Part shown: positions 56,264 to 64,000 of the stretch, piece after piece | How the letters are laid out: every line of letters starts with the position of its first letter | Position numbering within the stretch: the stretch's first letter is position 1 | DNA from: Marinobacter bohaiensis | Lineage (GTDB): Bacteria; Pseudomonadota; Gammaproteobacteria; Pseudomonadales; Oleiphilaceae | Reading direction: 5' to 3' | Assembly (NCBI RefSeq): GCF_003258515.1 | Contig: NZ_QGEH01000004.1 | Location: 124,001-188,000 of the forward strand | Length of the DNA: 64,000 nucleotides | Notes under the pieces: model-generated | The model's input: the letters and a program-made list of their open reading frames with translations, nothing else | The model's database searches: none | Told to the model about the DNA's origin: nothing | Position numbers and translations under genes: made by a program

Positions 56264-56620
56264 TTACGCGAGCGCAGCCTTGGCTTTTTCAACGACGGCA
56301 CTGAACGCTTGTTGCTCGTTCATCGCCAGGTCCGCCAGGACCTTACGATCGATCTCAACGTTGGCCTTCTTCAGGCCAGCGATCAGACGGCTGTAGGACA
56401 GGCCGTTGGCGCGGGCACCGGCGTTGATACGCGCGATCCACAGCGCACGGAACTGGCGCTTACGGTTACGACGGTCACGGTAGGCGTACTGACCCGCCTT
56501 GATGACCGCCTGTTTGGCAACACGATAGACGCGGCTACGGGCACCGTAGTAACCCTTGGCCTGCTTCATGATCTTCTTGTGACGACGACGAGCGACGACA
56601 CCACGCTTTACACGAGCCAT
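56264..56620 (-). CDS. rplT: 50S ribosomal protein L20
   Basis: Early-assembly 23S rRNA-binding protein. The 118-aa sequence is typical: [30 protein letters not shown]-type basic N-terminus and the [26 protein letters not shown] globular end. In E. coli L20 also represses translation of rpmI-rplT. It is 27 nt after rpmI. Confidence 0.99.
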   Translation of the reverse strand: MARVKRGVVARRRHKKIMKQAKGYYGARSRVYRVAKQAVIKAGQYAYRDRRNRKRQFRALWIARINAGARANGLSYSRLIAGLKKANVEIDRKVLADLAMNEQQAFSAVVEKAKAALA

Positions 56621-56647
56621 TCTCTAATCCTTCCTTCTGAACCTGAA

Positions 56648-56839
56648 TTAAAGCGCGATCATACGCTTGATGGATGCAACGTCAGCCTTGGCTACCTGCT
56701 TGGTAGCGCGCAGTTGACGCTTACGCTTCGGGCTCTTCTTGGTCAGGATGTGACTCGTGAAGGACTGCTTGTGCTTGAAGCCGTTGGCGGTACGCTTGAA
56801 CCGCTTGGTGGCCCCGCTCTTGGTTTTCATCTTGGGCAT
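56648..56839 (-). CDS. rpmI: 50S ribosomal protein L35
   Basis: A small (63 aa) basic ribosomal protein: [15 protein letters not shown] at the start and the [13 protein letters not shown] motif in the middle. It lies between infC (96 nt upstream) and rplT, the usual order. Confidence 0.99.
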   Translation of the reverse strand: MPKMKTKSGATKRFKRTANGFKHKQSFTSHILTKKSPKRKRQLRATKQVAKADVASIKRMIAL

Positions 56840-56935
56840 TTTCTAAAACTCCGCATTTTATGATTGCAATAAACAGTGTGCCCTGAACGACAAATCCCCC
56901 GCACTGTGACGGGGGACAGGCGACTCAATGGAGCA

Positions 56936-57475
56936 TCACTTTTTCTTTCGGGGCGCAACGACCATCGTCATTTGCCGGCCTTCCATTTTCGGCCGTTGCT
57001 CAACCTGGGCAAGTTCCTCGATATCCGCTTCCACACGATTCATGAGCTTCATACCAATTTCCTGGTGTGCCATCTCACGACCGCGGAAGCGGATGGTGAT
57101 CTTGCCCCGGTCCCCGTTCTCAAGGAAACGTATCAGGTTGCGTAGCTTGACCTGATAATCCCCTTCTTCCGTGCCGGGTCGGAATTTCACTTCTTTCACC
57201 TGGACCTGTTTCTGCTTTTTCTTCGCAGCGGCCTTGGCCTTCTTCTCTTCGAAGACCTTCTTGCCGTAGTCCATAATCTTACAGACGACCGGATCGGAAT
57301 TCGTAACCTGAACCAGATCCAGAGAAGCTTCTTCTGCCGCTTTCAGGGCGTCTTCGATGGACACGATGCCCACCTGTTCACCGTCCGCAGCAATCAGACG
57401 TACTTCTGTGGCTTCTATATTCCCGTTGATGGGCGCCTTGGGAGCCCGTCCCCGATTCGTTCGCTGTTTAATAAT
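56936..57475 (-). CDS. infC: Translation initiation factor IF-3, AUU start
   Basis: IF-3 keeps ribosomal subunits apart and checks the start codon. The 179-aa protein has the N domain ([35 protein letters not shown]), the lysine-rich linker and the C domain ([38 protein letters not shown]). The family N-terminus begins in front of any ATG, GTG or TTG. An ATT at 57475 (or the next at 57472) with GGAG 5-8 nt upstream is the start, as in E. coli, where the rare AUU lets IF-3 limit its own synthesis. It overlaps the thrS stop. Confidence 0.95.
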   Translation of the reverse strand: MIKQRTNRGRAPKAPINGNIEATEVRLIAADGEQVGIVSIEDALKAAEEASLDLVQVTNSDPVVCKIMDYGKKVFEEKKAKAAAKKKQKQVQVKEVKFRPGTEEGDYQVKLRNLIRFLENGDRGKITIRFRGREMAHQEIGMKLMNRVEADIEELAQVEQRPKMEGRQMTMVVAPRKKK

Positions 57476-59400
57476 CAGTTCTCCGTTTGATTTCTGCCTT
57501 TGCGGGACACGTCCTCGGCCAGCAGGGCCCGGAACTCGTCCAGCGACATCGTACCCAGGTCGTCGCCCTTGCGATTACGCACGGCAACGGCCCCGGCTTC
57601 AACCTCTTTATCACCGATAACCGCGAGGTAGGGTACTTTATTGAGAGTGTGCTCGCGAATTTTAAAGCCGATTTTTTCGTTTCTCAAGTCGGCATGCGCC
57701 CGATACCCGGAATTTTCAAGGGTTTTTGCGACTTCCTCGCAATAATCCCGCTGATTGTCCGTGATATTCATGATCGCCACCTGGGTCGGTGCCAGCCAGG
57801 TGGGGAAGGAACCTTCGTATTCCTCGATCAGGATGCCGATGAAACGCTCGAAGGAACCCAATACCGCCCGGTGCAGCATCACCGGCGTACGGCGCTCGGA
57901 ATTGTCCGCGACATACTGTGCGCCCAGACGACCCGGCATGGAGAAATCCACCTGCACGGTGCCGCACTGCCAGACCCGGCCGATACAGTCCTTCAGGGAG
58001 AACTCGATCTTCGGCCCGTAGAAGGCGCCCTCGCCCGGCAACAGTTCCCAGTCCACGCCTTCGCGGTTGAGCGCTTCTTCCAGGGCGGCCTCGGCCTTGT
58101 CCCAGATTTCGTCGGAACCGACGCGTTTCTCCGGACGGGTGGACAGTTTATACAGAATCTCGGTGAAGCCGAAATCGGTATAAACCTCATGCAGCAGATC
58201 CATGAACTTGGAGACTTCCTCCTGGATCGCCTCTTCCTCGCAGAAGATGTGGGCGTCGTCCTGGGTGAAGCCGCGCACCCGCATCAGCCCGTGCAGCGCG
58301 CCGGAAGCCTCGTTGCGGTGGCAGGAGCCGAACTCGGCCAGCCGCAGCGGCAGGTCCTTGTAGCTCTTCAGCCCCTGGTTAAAGACCTGGATGTGGCACG
58401 GGCAGTTCATCGGCTTGATGGCAAAATCGTGCTTCTCGGACTCGGTGGTGAACATGTCATCGCCAAACTTGTCCCAGTGGCCCGACTGCTCCCACAGGGT
58501 GCGTGACACCACCTGCGGGGTCTTGATTTCCTGATAGCCGTGGCGACGCAGCTTGTCGCGCATGTACTGCTCGATTTCCTGGTAGATCGACCAGCCGTCG
58601 GCGTGCCAGAACACCATGCCCGGCGCTTCTTCCTGCATGTGGAACAGATCCAGCTTCTTGCCGATCTTGCGGTGATCGCGCTTCTCGGCCTCTTCCAGCC
58701 GGTGCAGGTACGCCTTGAGGTCCTTCTTGTTGCCCCAGGCGGTGCCATAGATACGCTGCAACTGCTCGTTTCCGGTGTCACCGCGCCAGTAGGCGCCGGC
58801 CACCTTGGTCAGTTTGAACGCCTTGAGCTTGCCGGTGTTGGGCACGTGCGGGCCGCGGCACAGGTCGATGAAATCACCCTGCTGATAGAAAGACAGGTCT
58901 TCATCACCGGGAATGTCCTCGATGATGCGAACCTTGTACTCCTCACCCATCTCATCGAACAGCTTGACCGCTTCCTCGCGGGACAGAACCGAGCGGGAAA
59001 CCTTGAAGTCCTGCTTGGACAGCTCTTCCATCCGCTTTTCGATGCGGGCGAGGTCTTCGTTGGTGAACGGGCGGTCGAACTTGAAGTCGTAATAGAAGCC
59101 GTTATCGATCACCGGGCCAATCGTCACCTGGGCGGACGGGAACAGGTCCTTGACGGCCATGGCCATCAGGTGCGCCGTGGAGTGGCGGATAATGTCGACG
59201 CCCTCTTCGTCGCGGTCGGTCACGATGGCCAGTTCGACGTCCTGGTCGATTTCATAGCTGGTGTCCACGAGCTTGCCATTGACCCGACCGGCAAGCGCGG
59301 CCTTGGCCAGGCCCGCACCGATATCGGCGGCGACGTCGTGCACGGAAACGGATTGGGAAAAACTACGGTGACTGCCGTCAGGCAGAGTGATAACAGGCAT
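57475..59400 (-). CDS. thrS: Threonine--tRNA ligase
   Basis: Class II synthetase charging tRNA-Thr. The 641-aa protein has TGS (~1-62), the editing domain ([20 protein letters not shown] with the HXXXH-like zinc/editing site), the catalytic core (motif 2 [26 protein letters not shown] and zinc ligands Cys/His) and the anticodon-binding domain (~535-641). GGGAG precedes ATG 59400. The leader carries two hairpins that copy the tRNA-Thr anticodon arm, so translational self-repression is expected. Confidence 0.99.
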   Translation of the reverse strand: MPVITLPDGSHRSFSQSVSVHDVAADIGAGLAKAALAGRVNGKLVDTSYEIDQDVELAIVTDRDEEGVDIIRHSTAHLMAMAVKDLFPSAQVTIGPVIDNGFYYDFKFDRPFTNEDLARIEKRMEELSKQDFKVSRSVLSREEAVKLFDEMGEEYKVRIIEDIPGDEDLSFYQQGDFIDLCRGPHVPNTGKLKAFKLTKVAGAYWRGDTGNEQLQRIYGTAWGNKKDLKAYLHRLEEAEKRDHRKIGKKLDLFHMQEEAPGMVFWHADGWSIYQEIEQYMRDKLRRHGYQEIKTPQVVSRTLWEQSGHWDKFGDDMFTTESEKHDFAIKPMNCPCHIQVFNQGLKSYKDLPLRLAEFGSCHRNEASGALHGLMRVRGFTQDDAHIFCEEEAIQEEVSKFMDLLHEVYTDFGFTEILYKLSTRPEKRVGSDEIWDKAEAALEEALNREGVDWELLPGEGAFYGPKIEFSLKDCIGRVWQCGTVQVDFSMPGRLGAQYVADNSERRTPVMLHRAVLGSFERFIGILIEEYEGSFPTWLAPTQVAIMNITDNQRDYCEEVAKTLENSGYRAHADLRNEKIGFKIREHTLNKVPYLAVIGDKEVEAGAVAVRNRKGDDLGTMSLDEFRALLAEDVSRKGRNQTEN

Positions 59401-59418
59401 GGAAAACTCCCATCAGCG

Positions 59419-59439
59419 GTGATCCTTACGAGAGACCAC
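59419..59439 (-). promoter_or_regulatory. thrS operator, anticodon-arm mimic next to the ribosome site
   Basis: On the minus strand GTGGTCT and GGATCAC (59433-59439 with 59419-59425, two wobbles) close a 7-nt loop CTCGTAA, the anticodon loop of tRNA-Thr(CGU). It ends 6 nt before the GGGAG ribosome site, like domain 2 of the E. coli thrS operator. Confidence 0.8.
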
Positions 59440-59451
59440 ATGGTTGAATTG

Positions 59452-59473
59452 AACCGCGTTACGAGTCGCGGTT
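59452..59473 (-). promoter_or_regulatory. thrS operator, second anticodon-arm mimic
   Basis: On the minus strand AACCGCG and CGCGGTT (59467-59473 with 59452-59458) form a perfect 7-bp stem whose 8-nt loop ACTCGTAA again contains CTCGTAA. It is joined to the proximal hairpin by a 12-nt linker, like domain 4 of the E. coli operator. Confidence 0.8.
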
Positions 59474-59487
59474 CGTTATTGCGCCGC

Positions 59488-59517
59488 ATTCTATCAGCCG
59501 CTTTTGCAACATGTCAT
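59488..59517 (-). promoter_or_regulatory. sigma-70 promoter of thrS
   Basis: On the minus strand ATGACA (59512-59517), an 18-bp spacer and TAGAAT (59488-59493). The start point near 59481 gives an ~80-nt leader holding both operator hairpins. Confidence 0.75.
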
Positions 59518-59589
59518 GCAAAACGCGACGTTGCGGTGCACAATGGTGGCCATTTAGCGGATCAATCAACTGGCCACGGAGAGACCCTC

Positions 59590-60336
59590 TTGCGCATCAT
59601 CGCCTTTCACAATCTCAAAGGCGGCGTCGGCAAAACCGCAGCTGCGGTCAACATTGCTTATCTGGCCGCCGGGCACGGTATCCCCACCCTGCTCTGGGAC
59701 CTGGACGCGCAGGGCGCGGCCAGCTGGTATCTGGGCGAAACGCCCGATCTGGTGGGCGAAAAAGCCGCCAAGCTGGTCAAGGGCAAGACGCCGGTGGGCC
59801 GGATGATCCGCCCAACCGCCTACGACAAGCTGGACCTGATCCCGGCGCACCCGAGCTTCCGCAACCTGGACCTGCGCCTGGAGAAAGACGGCAACGACCA
59901 TATGCTCAAGGACTGGCTCAAGCCGCTGTCGGAAGACTATGGCCTGGTGGTCCTCGACTGCCCGCCGTCCCTGTCGAAACTGGCCGAGCAGGTACTGGCG
60001 ACCGCGGACCAGGTGTTCGTACCGATCATTCCCTCCTGGCTGTCGATGAACAGCTGGGAGCAACTCCTGCACTTCGCCCGGGAAAAGAAGATCAAGACAG
60101 CCAAACTGCATCCCTTCCTGTCGCTGGTCGACCGCCGCAAGAAAGTGCACCTGGAGATGCTGAACGCTCCGCCCCAGGCACTCAAGAACCGAATGCGCTC
60201 GTTTATACCCTACGCCAGCGACGTCGAGAAGATGGGCGAAAACCGCTGCCCGGTGGCCCGTATTCGCAGTCGCTCACCGGCGGCACTGGCTTACGACATG
60301 CTCTGGAAGGAAATTCGCAAGATCAGTCGTCTCTAG
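59590..60336 (+). CDS. ParA/MinD-family ATPase, orphan
   Basis: A 248-aa cytosolic ATPase with the deviant Walker A KGGVGKT (10-16), Walker A-prime DLDAQGAASWYLG and Walker B VVLDCPPSL. Such proteins position DNA or protein cargos. No parB-like gene or parS site is near, so it is not a classical partition pair. The start is a TTG at 59590, since GGAGA stands 8-9 nt before it and the family N-terminus (RIIAFHNLKGG) begins there; no ATG fits. It is divergent from thrS and ends at a shared terminator. Confidence 0.9.
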   Translation: MRIIAFHNLKGGVGKTAAAVNIAYLAAGHGIPTLLWDLDAQGAASWYLGETPDLVGEKAAKLVKGKTPVGRMIRPTAYDKLDLIPAHPSFRNLDLRLEKDGNDHMLKDWLKPLSEDYGLVVLDCPPSLSKLAEQVLATADQVFVPIIPSWLSMNSWEQLLHFAREKKIKTAKLHPFLSLVDRRKKVHLEMLNAPPQALKNRMRSFIPYASDVEKMGENRCPVARIRSRSPAALAYDMLWKEIRKISRL

Positions 60337-60386
60337 TGTCCCGTCTGGTTGATCCGTTAACCAGACCGGACTCGAGCCATCAATAA

Positions 60387-60412
60387 AAAAGCCCCGCATT
60401 CGCGGGGCTTTT
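60387..60412. terminator. Bidirectional terminator between parA-like and TRAP genes
   Basis: Stem 60387-60397 with 60402-60412 (AAAAGCCCCGC and its complement), loop ATTC, with A and T runs on the two sides, between convergent genes. Confidence 0.92.
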
Positions 60413-60431
60413 CATTGGCCGGTCGGGCGCG

Positions 60432-63032
60432 TCAGACCTCAACGCCTTCGCGGTTACGTCGCCGGATCTGGACCCAGGCGATGAAGGCCAGCACCAGCAG
60501 CGCCGGAATGAACATCAGCTCCTTCGGCGGACGCTCAAGGTGCGCCTGCACCGCATCGATGGTCCAGTCGAAGGACAGCCCTGCGTTCTCCGCCGCACTG
60601 CCGAAGGTGACGAAATCCACCACCATCCTGTCGCCATCGGGACGCAGCTCCAGGCCCGCTTCCATCAGGCGCGCCTCGGGGGTATCGCCCTCCGGCAAGT
60701 TCAGGTTGATGAACGTCGACTTTTCGGTGCCGTCGATGGTCATGCCCGACGCCTTGATCACCATGTTCTCACCCGGCGGAATCTCATCGACGTGGTCCAT
60801 GATTTCCACACCCGGGCGCAGTTCGGTGGGCGGATAGACCATATCCCACCAGAACCCGGGCCGGAACAGGGTAAAGGTAATCAGCAGCAGCGCCAGGGTT
60901 TCCCAGATCCGGCTCTTGGTGAACCAGAAGCCCTGGGTGGCGGCCGAAAACACCAGCATCGCCGTTACCGCACTGGCGACGGTCACCAGCAGGTCAAACC
61001 AGCCGGTCAGCCCAATCAACAGCAGCTGGGTATTGAAGATGAACATGAACGGCAGGATGGCCGTGCGGATATCGTAGGTGAAACCCTGGATACCGGTCTT
61101 GATCGGGTCGGCGCCGGATATGGCCGCCGCCGCGTAGGCCGCCAGCCCCACCGGCGGCGTGTCGTCCGCGAGGATGCCGAAATAGAACACGAACAGGTGC
61201 ACCGCAATCAGCGGTACGATCAGCCCGTTCTGGGCCCCCAGGGTCACGATCACCGGCGCCATCAGCGTGGACACCACGATGTAGTTGGCGGTGGTGGGCA
61301 GGCCCATGCCCAGGATCAGGCTGATCAGCGCGGTGAAGATCAGCATCAGCAGCAGGTTGCCGCCTGAGATGAACTCCACGAACTCGGTCATCACCAGGCC
61401 GATCCCGGTCAGGGTCACCGTACCGACCACGATGCCCGCGGTCGCCGTGGCCACGCCGATGCCCACCATGTTGCGGCCGCCGGTCGCCAGGGAGTGCAGC
61501 AGGTCGCCGAAGCCCTCCTTGACTGATTCCACCAGGCTACCCGCCTGATGGCGGAAGAAGTGCAACAGCGGGCGCTGGGTGATCACGATAAAGATCATGA
61601 ACAGCGTCGCCCAGAACGCGGACAACTGCGGCGACAGACGCTCAACGGTCAGACACCAGACCAGCACCACCACCGGCAGCAGGAAGTAGAGACCGGTTTT
61701 TACGGTCGGCCCCACCGGCGGCAAGGTGTCCATGGCCGAGTTGCCGTCATCTTCTTCCAGCGACGGGAAGCGCGCCGAATAGGCCACCAGCAGGACATAG
61801 ATCACCGCCAGCAGGACCGACAGCACCCAGCCGGCGTAGTCGCCCACATAGCCCTTGATCCAGCCCACACCGTAGTAGACCGCAAACGTCAGCACGCACA
61901 GGCCGATCAGCAGCACCACCCAGTTCAACATGCGCTGGGCCAGGGTCGGGCGATCGACGCGCTCAATGCCTTTCATCTTCAGCTTGCAGGCTTCCAGGTG
62001 CACGATATAAATCAGGGCCACGTAGGAGATCAACGCCGGCAGGATCGCGTGCTTGATCACTTCCAGATAGGAGATGCCCACATACTCCACCATCAGGAAG
62101 GCTGCGGCGCCCATGATCGGCGGCGTCAGCTGACCGTTGGTGGAAGCCGCTACTTCCACGGCACCGGACTTGCTGGCCGGGAAACCGACACGCTTCATCA
62201 GCGGAATGGTGAAGGTACCGGTGGTCACCACGTTGGCAATGGACGAGCCGGAAATCACCCCGCTCAGGCCACTGGAAACCACCGCTGCCTTCGCCGGACC
62301 GCCACGCATGTGGCCCAGCAGCGCATACGACACCTTGATGAAATAGTTACCCGCGCCAGCACGCTCGAGAAGCGCACCAAACAGCACGAACAGGAACACG
62401 AAACTCGTCGAAACACCCAGCGCGACACCGAAGACACCCTCGGTACCCAGCCACTGATGCGAAGCCAGCTTTTCGAGGCTCGCGCCCTTGTGAGAGATCA
62501 CGTCCGGCATGTAGGGGCCGGCCAGGGAATAGACGATGAACACCGCGGCAACGATGGTCAGCGGCAGGCCCAGCGCGCGACGCGTGGCTTCCAGCAGCAG
62601 AACCAGGCCACCCAGGGCGACGATCATGTCCTGCAGATTGGGCGCACCGGGGCGCGACGCCAGCTGATCGTAGAACAGATAGATATAGGCAGCCGCAAAC
62701 GCAGCCAGCGCGGCCAGGACCCAGTCATATACCGGGACATAATTGAGCGTCCGCCCCTTGATCATGGGGAAGGCCGCAAACGCGAGGAAAATGGCGAACG
62801 CCAGGTGTATAGAGCGGGCTTCGGTGGAGTTGAAAATGCCCGTTTCAAGGATAAAGGGCAGCGGCGAGGCGATCCATAACTGGAATAGCGCCCAGGCCAC
62901 CGGCACCAGGAACAGAATGGCGCCTGACACGCCAGTGGCGGCGCGACCGCCGGTTTCAGTCTGCATAACCGCTTCGGTATCAGACAGCTGCATCGGGCTG
63001 TCCGTCGAGGACTTCTTCTCTTGATTCGCCAT
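60432..63032 (-). CDS. TRAP transporter permease, fused DctQ-DctM (4TM/12TM) with DUF3394 tail
   Basis: An 866-aa inner-membrane permease of the TAXI-type TRAP systems, driving ion-coupled import of an organic acid. The small (about 4 TM) and large (about 12 TM) subunits are fused. The large part shows SSGLSGVISGSSIANVVTTGTFTIPLM and GMGLPTTANYIVVSTLMAP. After residue ~735 comes a soluble DUF3394-like domain and a last membrane segment. ATG 63032 is preferred to the frame opening at 63110. It follows its binding-protein gene. Confidence 0.93.
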   Translation of the reverse strand: MANQEKKSSTDSPMQLSDTEAVMQTETGGRAATGVSGAILFLVPVAWALFQLWIASPLPFILETGIFNSTEARSIHLAFAIFLAFAAFPMIKGRTLNYVPVYDWVLAALAAFAAAYIYLFYDQLASRPGAPNLQDMIVALGGLVLLLEATRRALGLPLTIVAAVFIVYSLAGPYMPDVISHKGASLEKLASHQWLGTEGVFGVALGVSTSFVFLFVLFGALLERAGAGNYFIKVSYALLGHMRGGPAKAAVVSSGLSGVISGSSIANVVTTGTFTIPLMKRVGFPASKSGAVEVAASTNGQLTPPIMGAAAFLMVEYVGISYLEVIKHAILPALISYVALIYIVHLEACKLKMKGIERVDRPTLAQRMLNWVVLLIGLCVLTFAVYYGVGWIKGYVGDYAGWVLSVLLAVIYVLLVAYSARFPSLEEDDGNSAMDTLPPVGPTVKTGLYFLLPVVVLVWCLTVERLSPQLSAFWATLFMIFIVITQRPLLHFFRHQAGSLVESVKEGFGDLLHSLATGGRNMVGIGVATATAGIVVGTVTLTGIGLVMTEFVEFISGGNLLLMLIFTALISLILGMGLPTTANYIVVSTLMAPVIVTLGAQNGLIVPLIAVHLFVFYFGILADDTPPVGLAAYAAAAISGADPIKTGIQGFTYDIRTAILPFMFIFNTQLLLIGLTGWFDLLVTVASAVTAMLVFSAATQGFWFTKSRIWETLALLLITFTLFRPGFWWDMVYPPTELRPGVEIMDHVDEIPPGENMVIKASGMTIDGTEKSTFINLNLPEGDTPEARLMEAGLELRPDGDRMVVDFVTFGSAAENAGLSFDWTIDAVQAHLERPPKELMFIPALLVLAFIAWVQIRRRNREGVEV

Positions 63033-63065
63033 TAAAAACGACCTTTCAGGAGGGATGTACCAAAA

Positions 63066-63102
63066 CGGCTGCCCCCTCAGTTGCTGACAAAAGGGGCAGC
63101 CG
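63066..63102 (-). terminator. Intercistronic hairpin between TRAP genes
   Basis: Perfect 10-bp arms 63066-63075 and 63093-63102 with a 17-nt loop, followed on the minus strand by TTTTGG. It may cause partial termination so that binding protein exceeds permease. Confidence 0.65.
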
Positions 63103-63156
63103 CAATCCAACCAGTAGGAATAATCGGGGGCAGGAACACGCCCTGCCCGACCGGTA

Positions 63157-64000
63157 TTACTCCATCAGGCCCGCTTCTTTGTAGTACTTGACCGCGCCCG
63201 GATGCAGAGGCGCACTCAGGGCGTCAGACACCATTTCTTCCTTCTTCAGGTTCTCGAAGGCCGGATGCAGGCGTTTGAAGCTGTCAAAGTTCTCGAAGAC
63301 GGCCTTGACCACTTCGTAAACCACATCTTCCGGAACGTCCGCGGAGGTCACGAAAGTCGCCGCCACACCGAAGGTGGTGGTGTCTTCCGGGTTACCGCGG
63401 TACATGCCGCCCGGGATGTCGGCTACGCGGTAGTACGGGTTTTCTTCAACCAGCTTGGCGGTGGCGTCGTTGTCTACGTTGACCAGCACGCTGTCACAGG
63501 AAGTAGTGGCTTCCTTGATGGCGCCGGACGGGTGACCGACTGTGTAGAAGAAGGCATCGATCTTGTTGTCGCACAGCGCCTGGGACTGCTCGGCGGCCTT
63601 CAGTTCGGCGGCCAGGGAGTAGGCGTCCATGTCCCAGCCCATCTCTTCCATCAGAACTTCCGCGGTGGCGCGCTGGCCGGAACCGGGGTTGCCTACGCTC
63701 ACGCGCTTGCCCTTGAGGTCCGCGAAGTTCTCGATGCCGGCGTCCTTGCGAGCCACGACGGTGAACGGCTCAGGGTGCAGGGAGAAGACAGCGCGCAGCT
63801 TCTTGTTGGGGCCGTCTTTCTCGAATTCGCTGGTGCCGTTATAGGCGTGATACTGCCAATCGGATTGGGCGACGGCCAGGTCCAGCTCGCCCTGGCGAAT
63901 GGCGTTGAGGTTGTAGATGGACCCGCCAGTACTCTCCACCGAACAACGGATGCCGTGTTCCTTGCGATCCTTGTTCACCAGTCGGCAGATCGCACCGCCG
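63157..64000 (-). CDS. TAXI family TRAP transporter solute-binding protein (partial)
   Basis: Periplasmic receptor for the fused TRAP permease. 281 codons are present; the frame is open to the window edge, so the start and signal peptide lie outside. The family pattern is clear: [47 protein letters not shown]-type N-part, [26 protein letters not shown] and [14 protein letters not shown]. It belongs with the permease 124 nt downstream. The ligand is not predictable; glutamate-type acids are common for TAXI proteins. Confidence 0.93.
   Translation of the reverse strand, partial: GGAICRLVNKDRKEHGIRCSVESTGGSIYNLNAIRQGELDLAVAQSDWQYHAYNGTSEFEKDGPNKKLRAVFSLHPEPFTVVARKDAGIENFADLKGKRVSVGNPGSGQRATAEVLMEEMGWDMDAYSLAAELKAAEQSQALCDNKIDAFFYTVGHPSGAIKEATTSCDSVLVNVDNDATAKLVEENPYYRVADIPGGMYRGNPEDTTTFGVAATFVTSADVPEDVVYEVVKAVFENFDSFKRLHPAFENLKKEEMVSDALSAPLHPGAVKYYKEAGLME

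Noticed and set aside
57373-57373. GTG at 57373 as infC start
   Set aside because: It would remove the first ~34 residues of the IF-3 N domain; the AUU start restores full family length.

Overview
The window reads as a chromosome segment of a marine gammaproteobacterium of the Marinobacter kind. This is inferred from high GC codon use and from gene blocks typical of that group (thrS-infC-rpmI-rplT-pheS-pheT-ihfA-merR, fxsA beside groESL, gspN-gspC-gspD, thiBPQ behind a TPP riboswitch, a Gts-like sugar importer with a GltR-type two-component pair, TAXI-type TRAP genes). No insertion sequence, prophage, CRISPR array or rRNA was seen. Almost all of the sequence is intact coding DNA. The right-hand gene runs off the window.

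Left part (1-22 kb): a long FabG-type reductase; a tRNA-Val/Asp/Val cluster with a strong promoter; three envelope or coiled-coil proteins of unknown role; purE-purK; iron superoxide dismutase; a GGDEF-EAL protein whose cyclase motif is damaged; LemA plus an M48 protease; gspN-gspC-gspD of type II secretion; groES-groEL behind a sigma-32-like promoter next to fxsA; a second SDR enzyme with an Atl-type DNA-repair protein; ampG and yajQ.

Middle (22-45 kb): a receiver plus degenerate GGDEF protein; a structured noncoding stretch ending in a terminator; an alpha-methylacyl-CoA racemase between two AraC regulators; rmuC. Then a three-gene operon joins a retropepsin-like lipoprotein, an inactive-transglutaminase/multi-TM protein and a RimK-like ATP-grasp ligase, convergent with a BCCT osmolyte transporter. 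The thiamine uptake operon (TPP riboswitch, thiB, thiP, thiQ) follows, then an FMN/Fe-S glutamate-synthase-like membrane protein. Next comes a two-gene operon encoding an ATP-grasp ligase and a 677-aa protein with a papain-like Cys-His-Asn arrangement. This pair is my best candidate for an undescribed system.

Right part (45-64 kb): a sugar ABC importer (binding protein, two permeases, ATPase) with its histidine kinase and response regulator; tRNA-Pro; the translation block merR-ihfA-pheT-pheS-rplT-rpmI-infC-thrS read leftwards. The block carries two classic translational control signals: an AUU start for infC, and two hairpins before thrS whose 7-nt loops equal the tRNA-Thr(CGU) anticodon loop. 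An orphan ParA-type ATPase and a TAXI TRAP transporter close the window.
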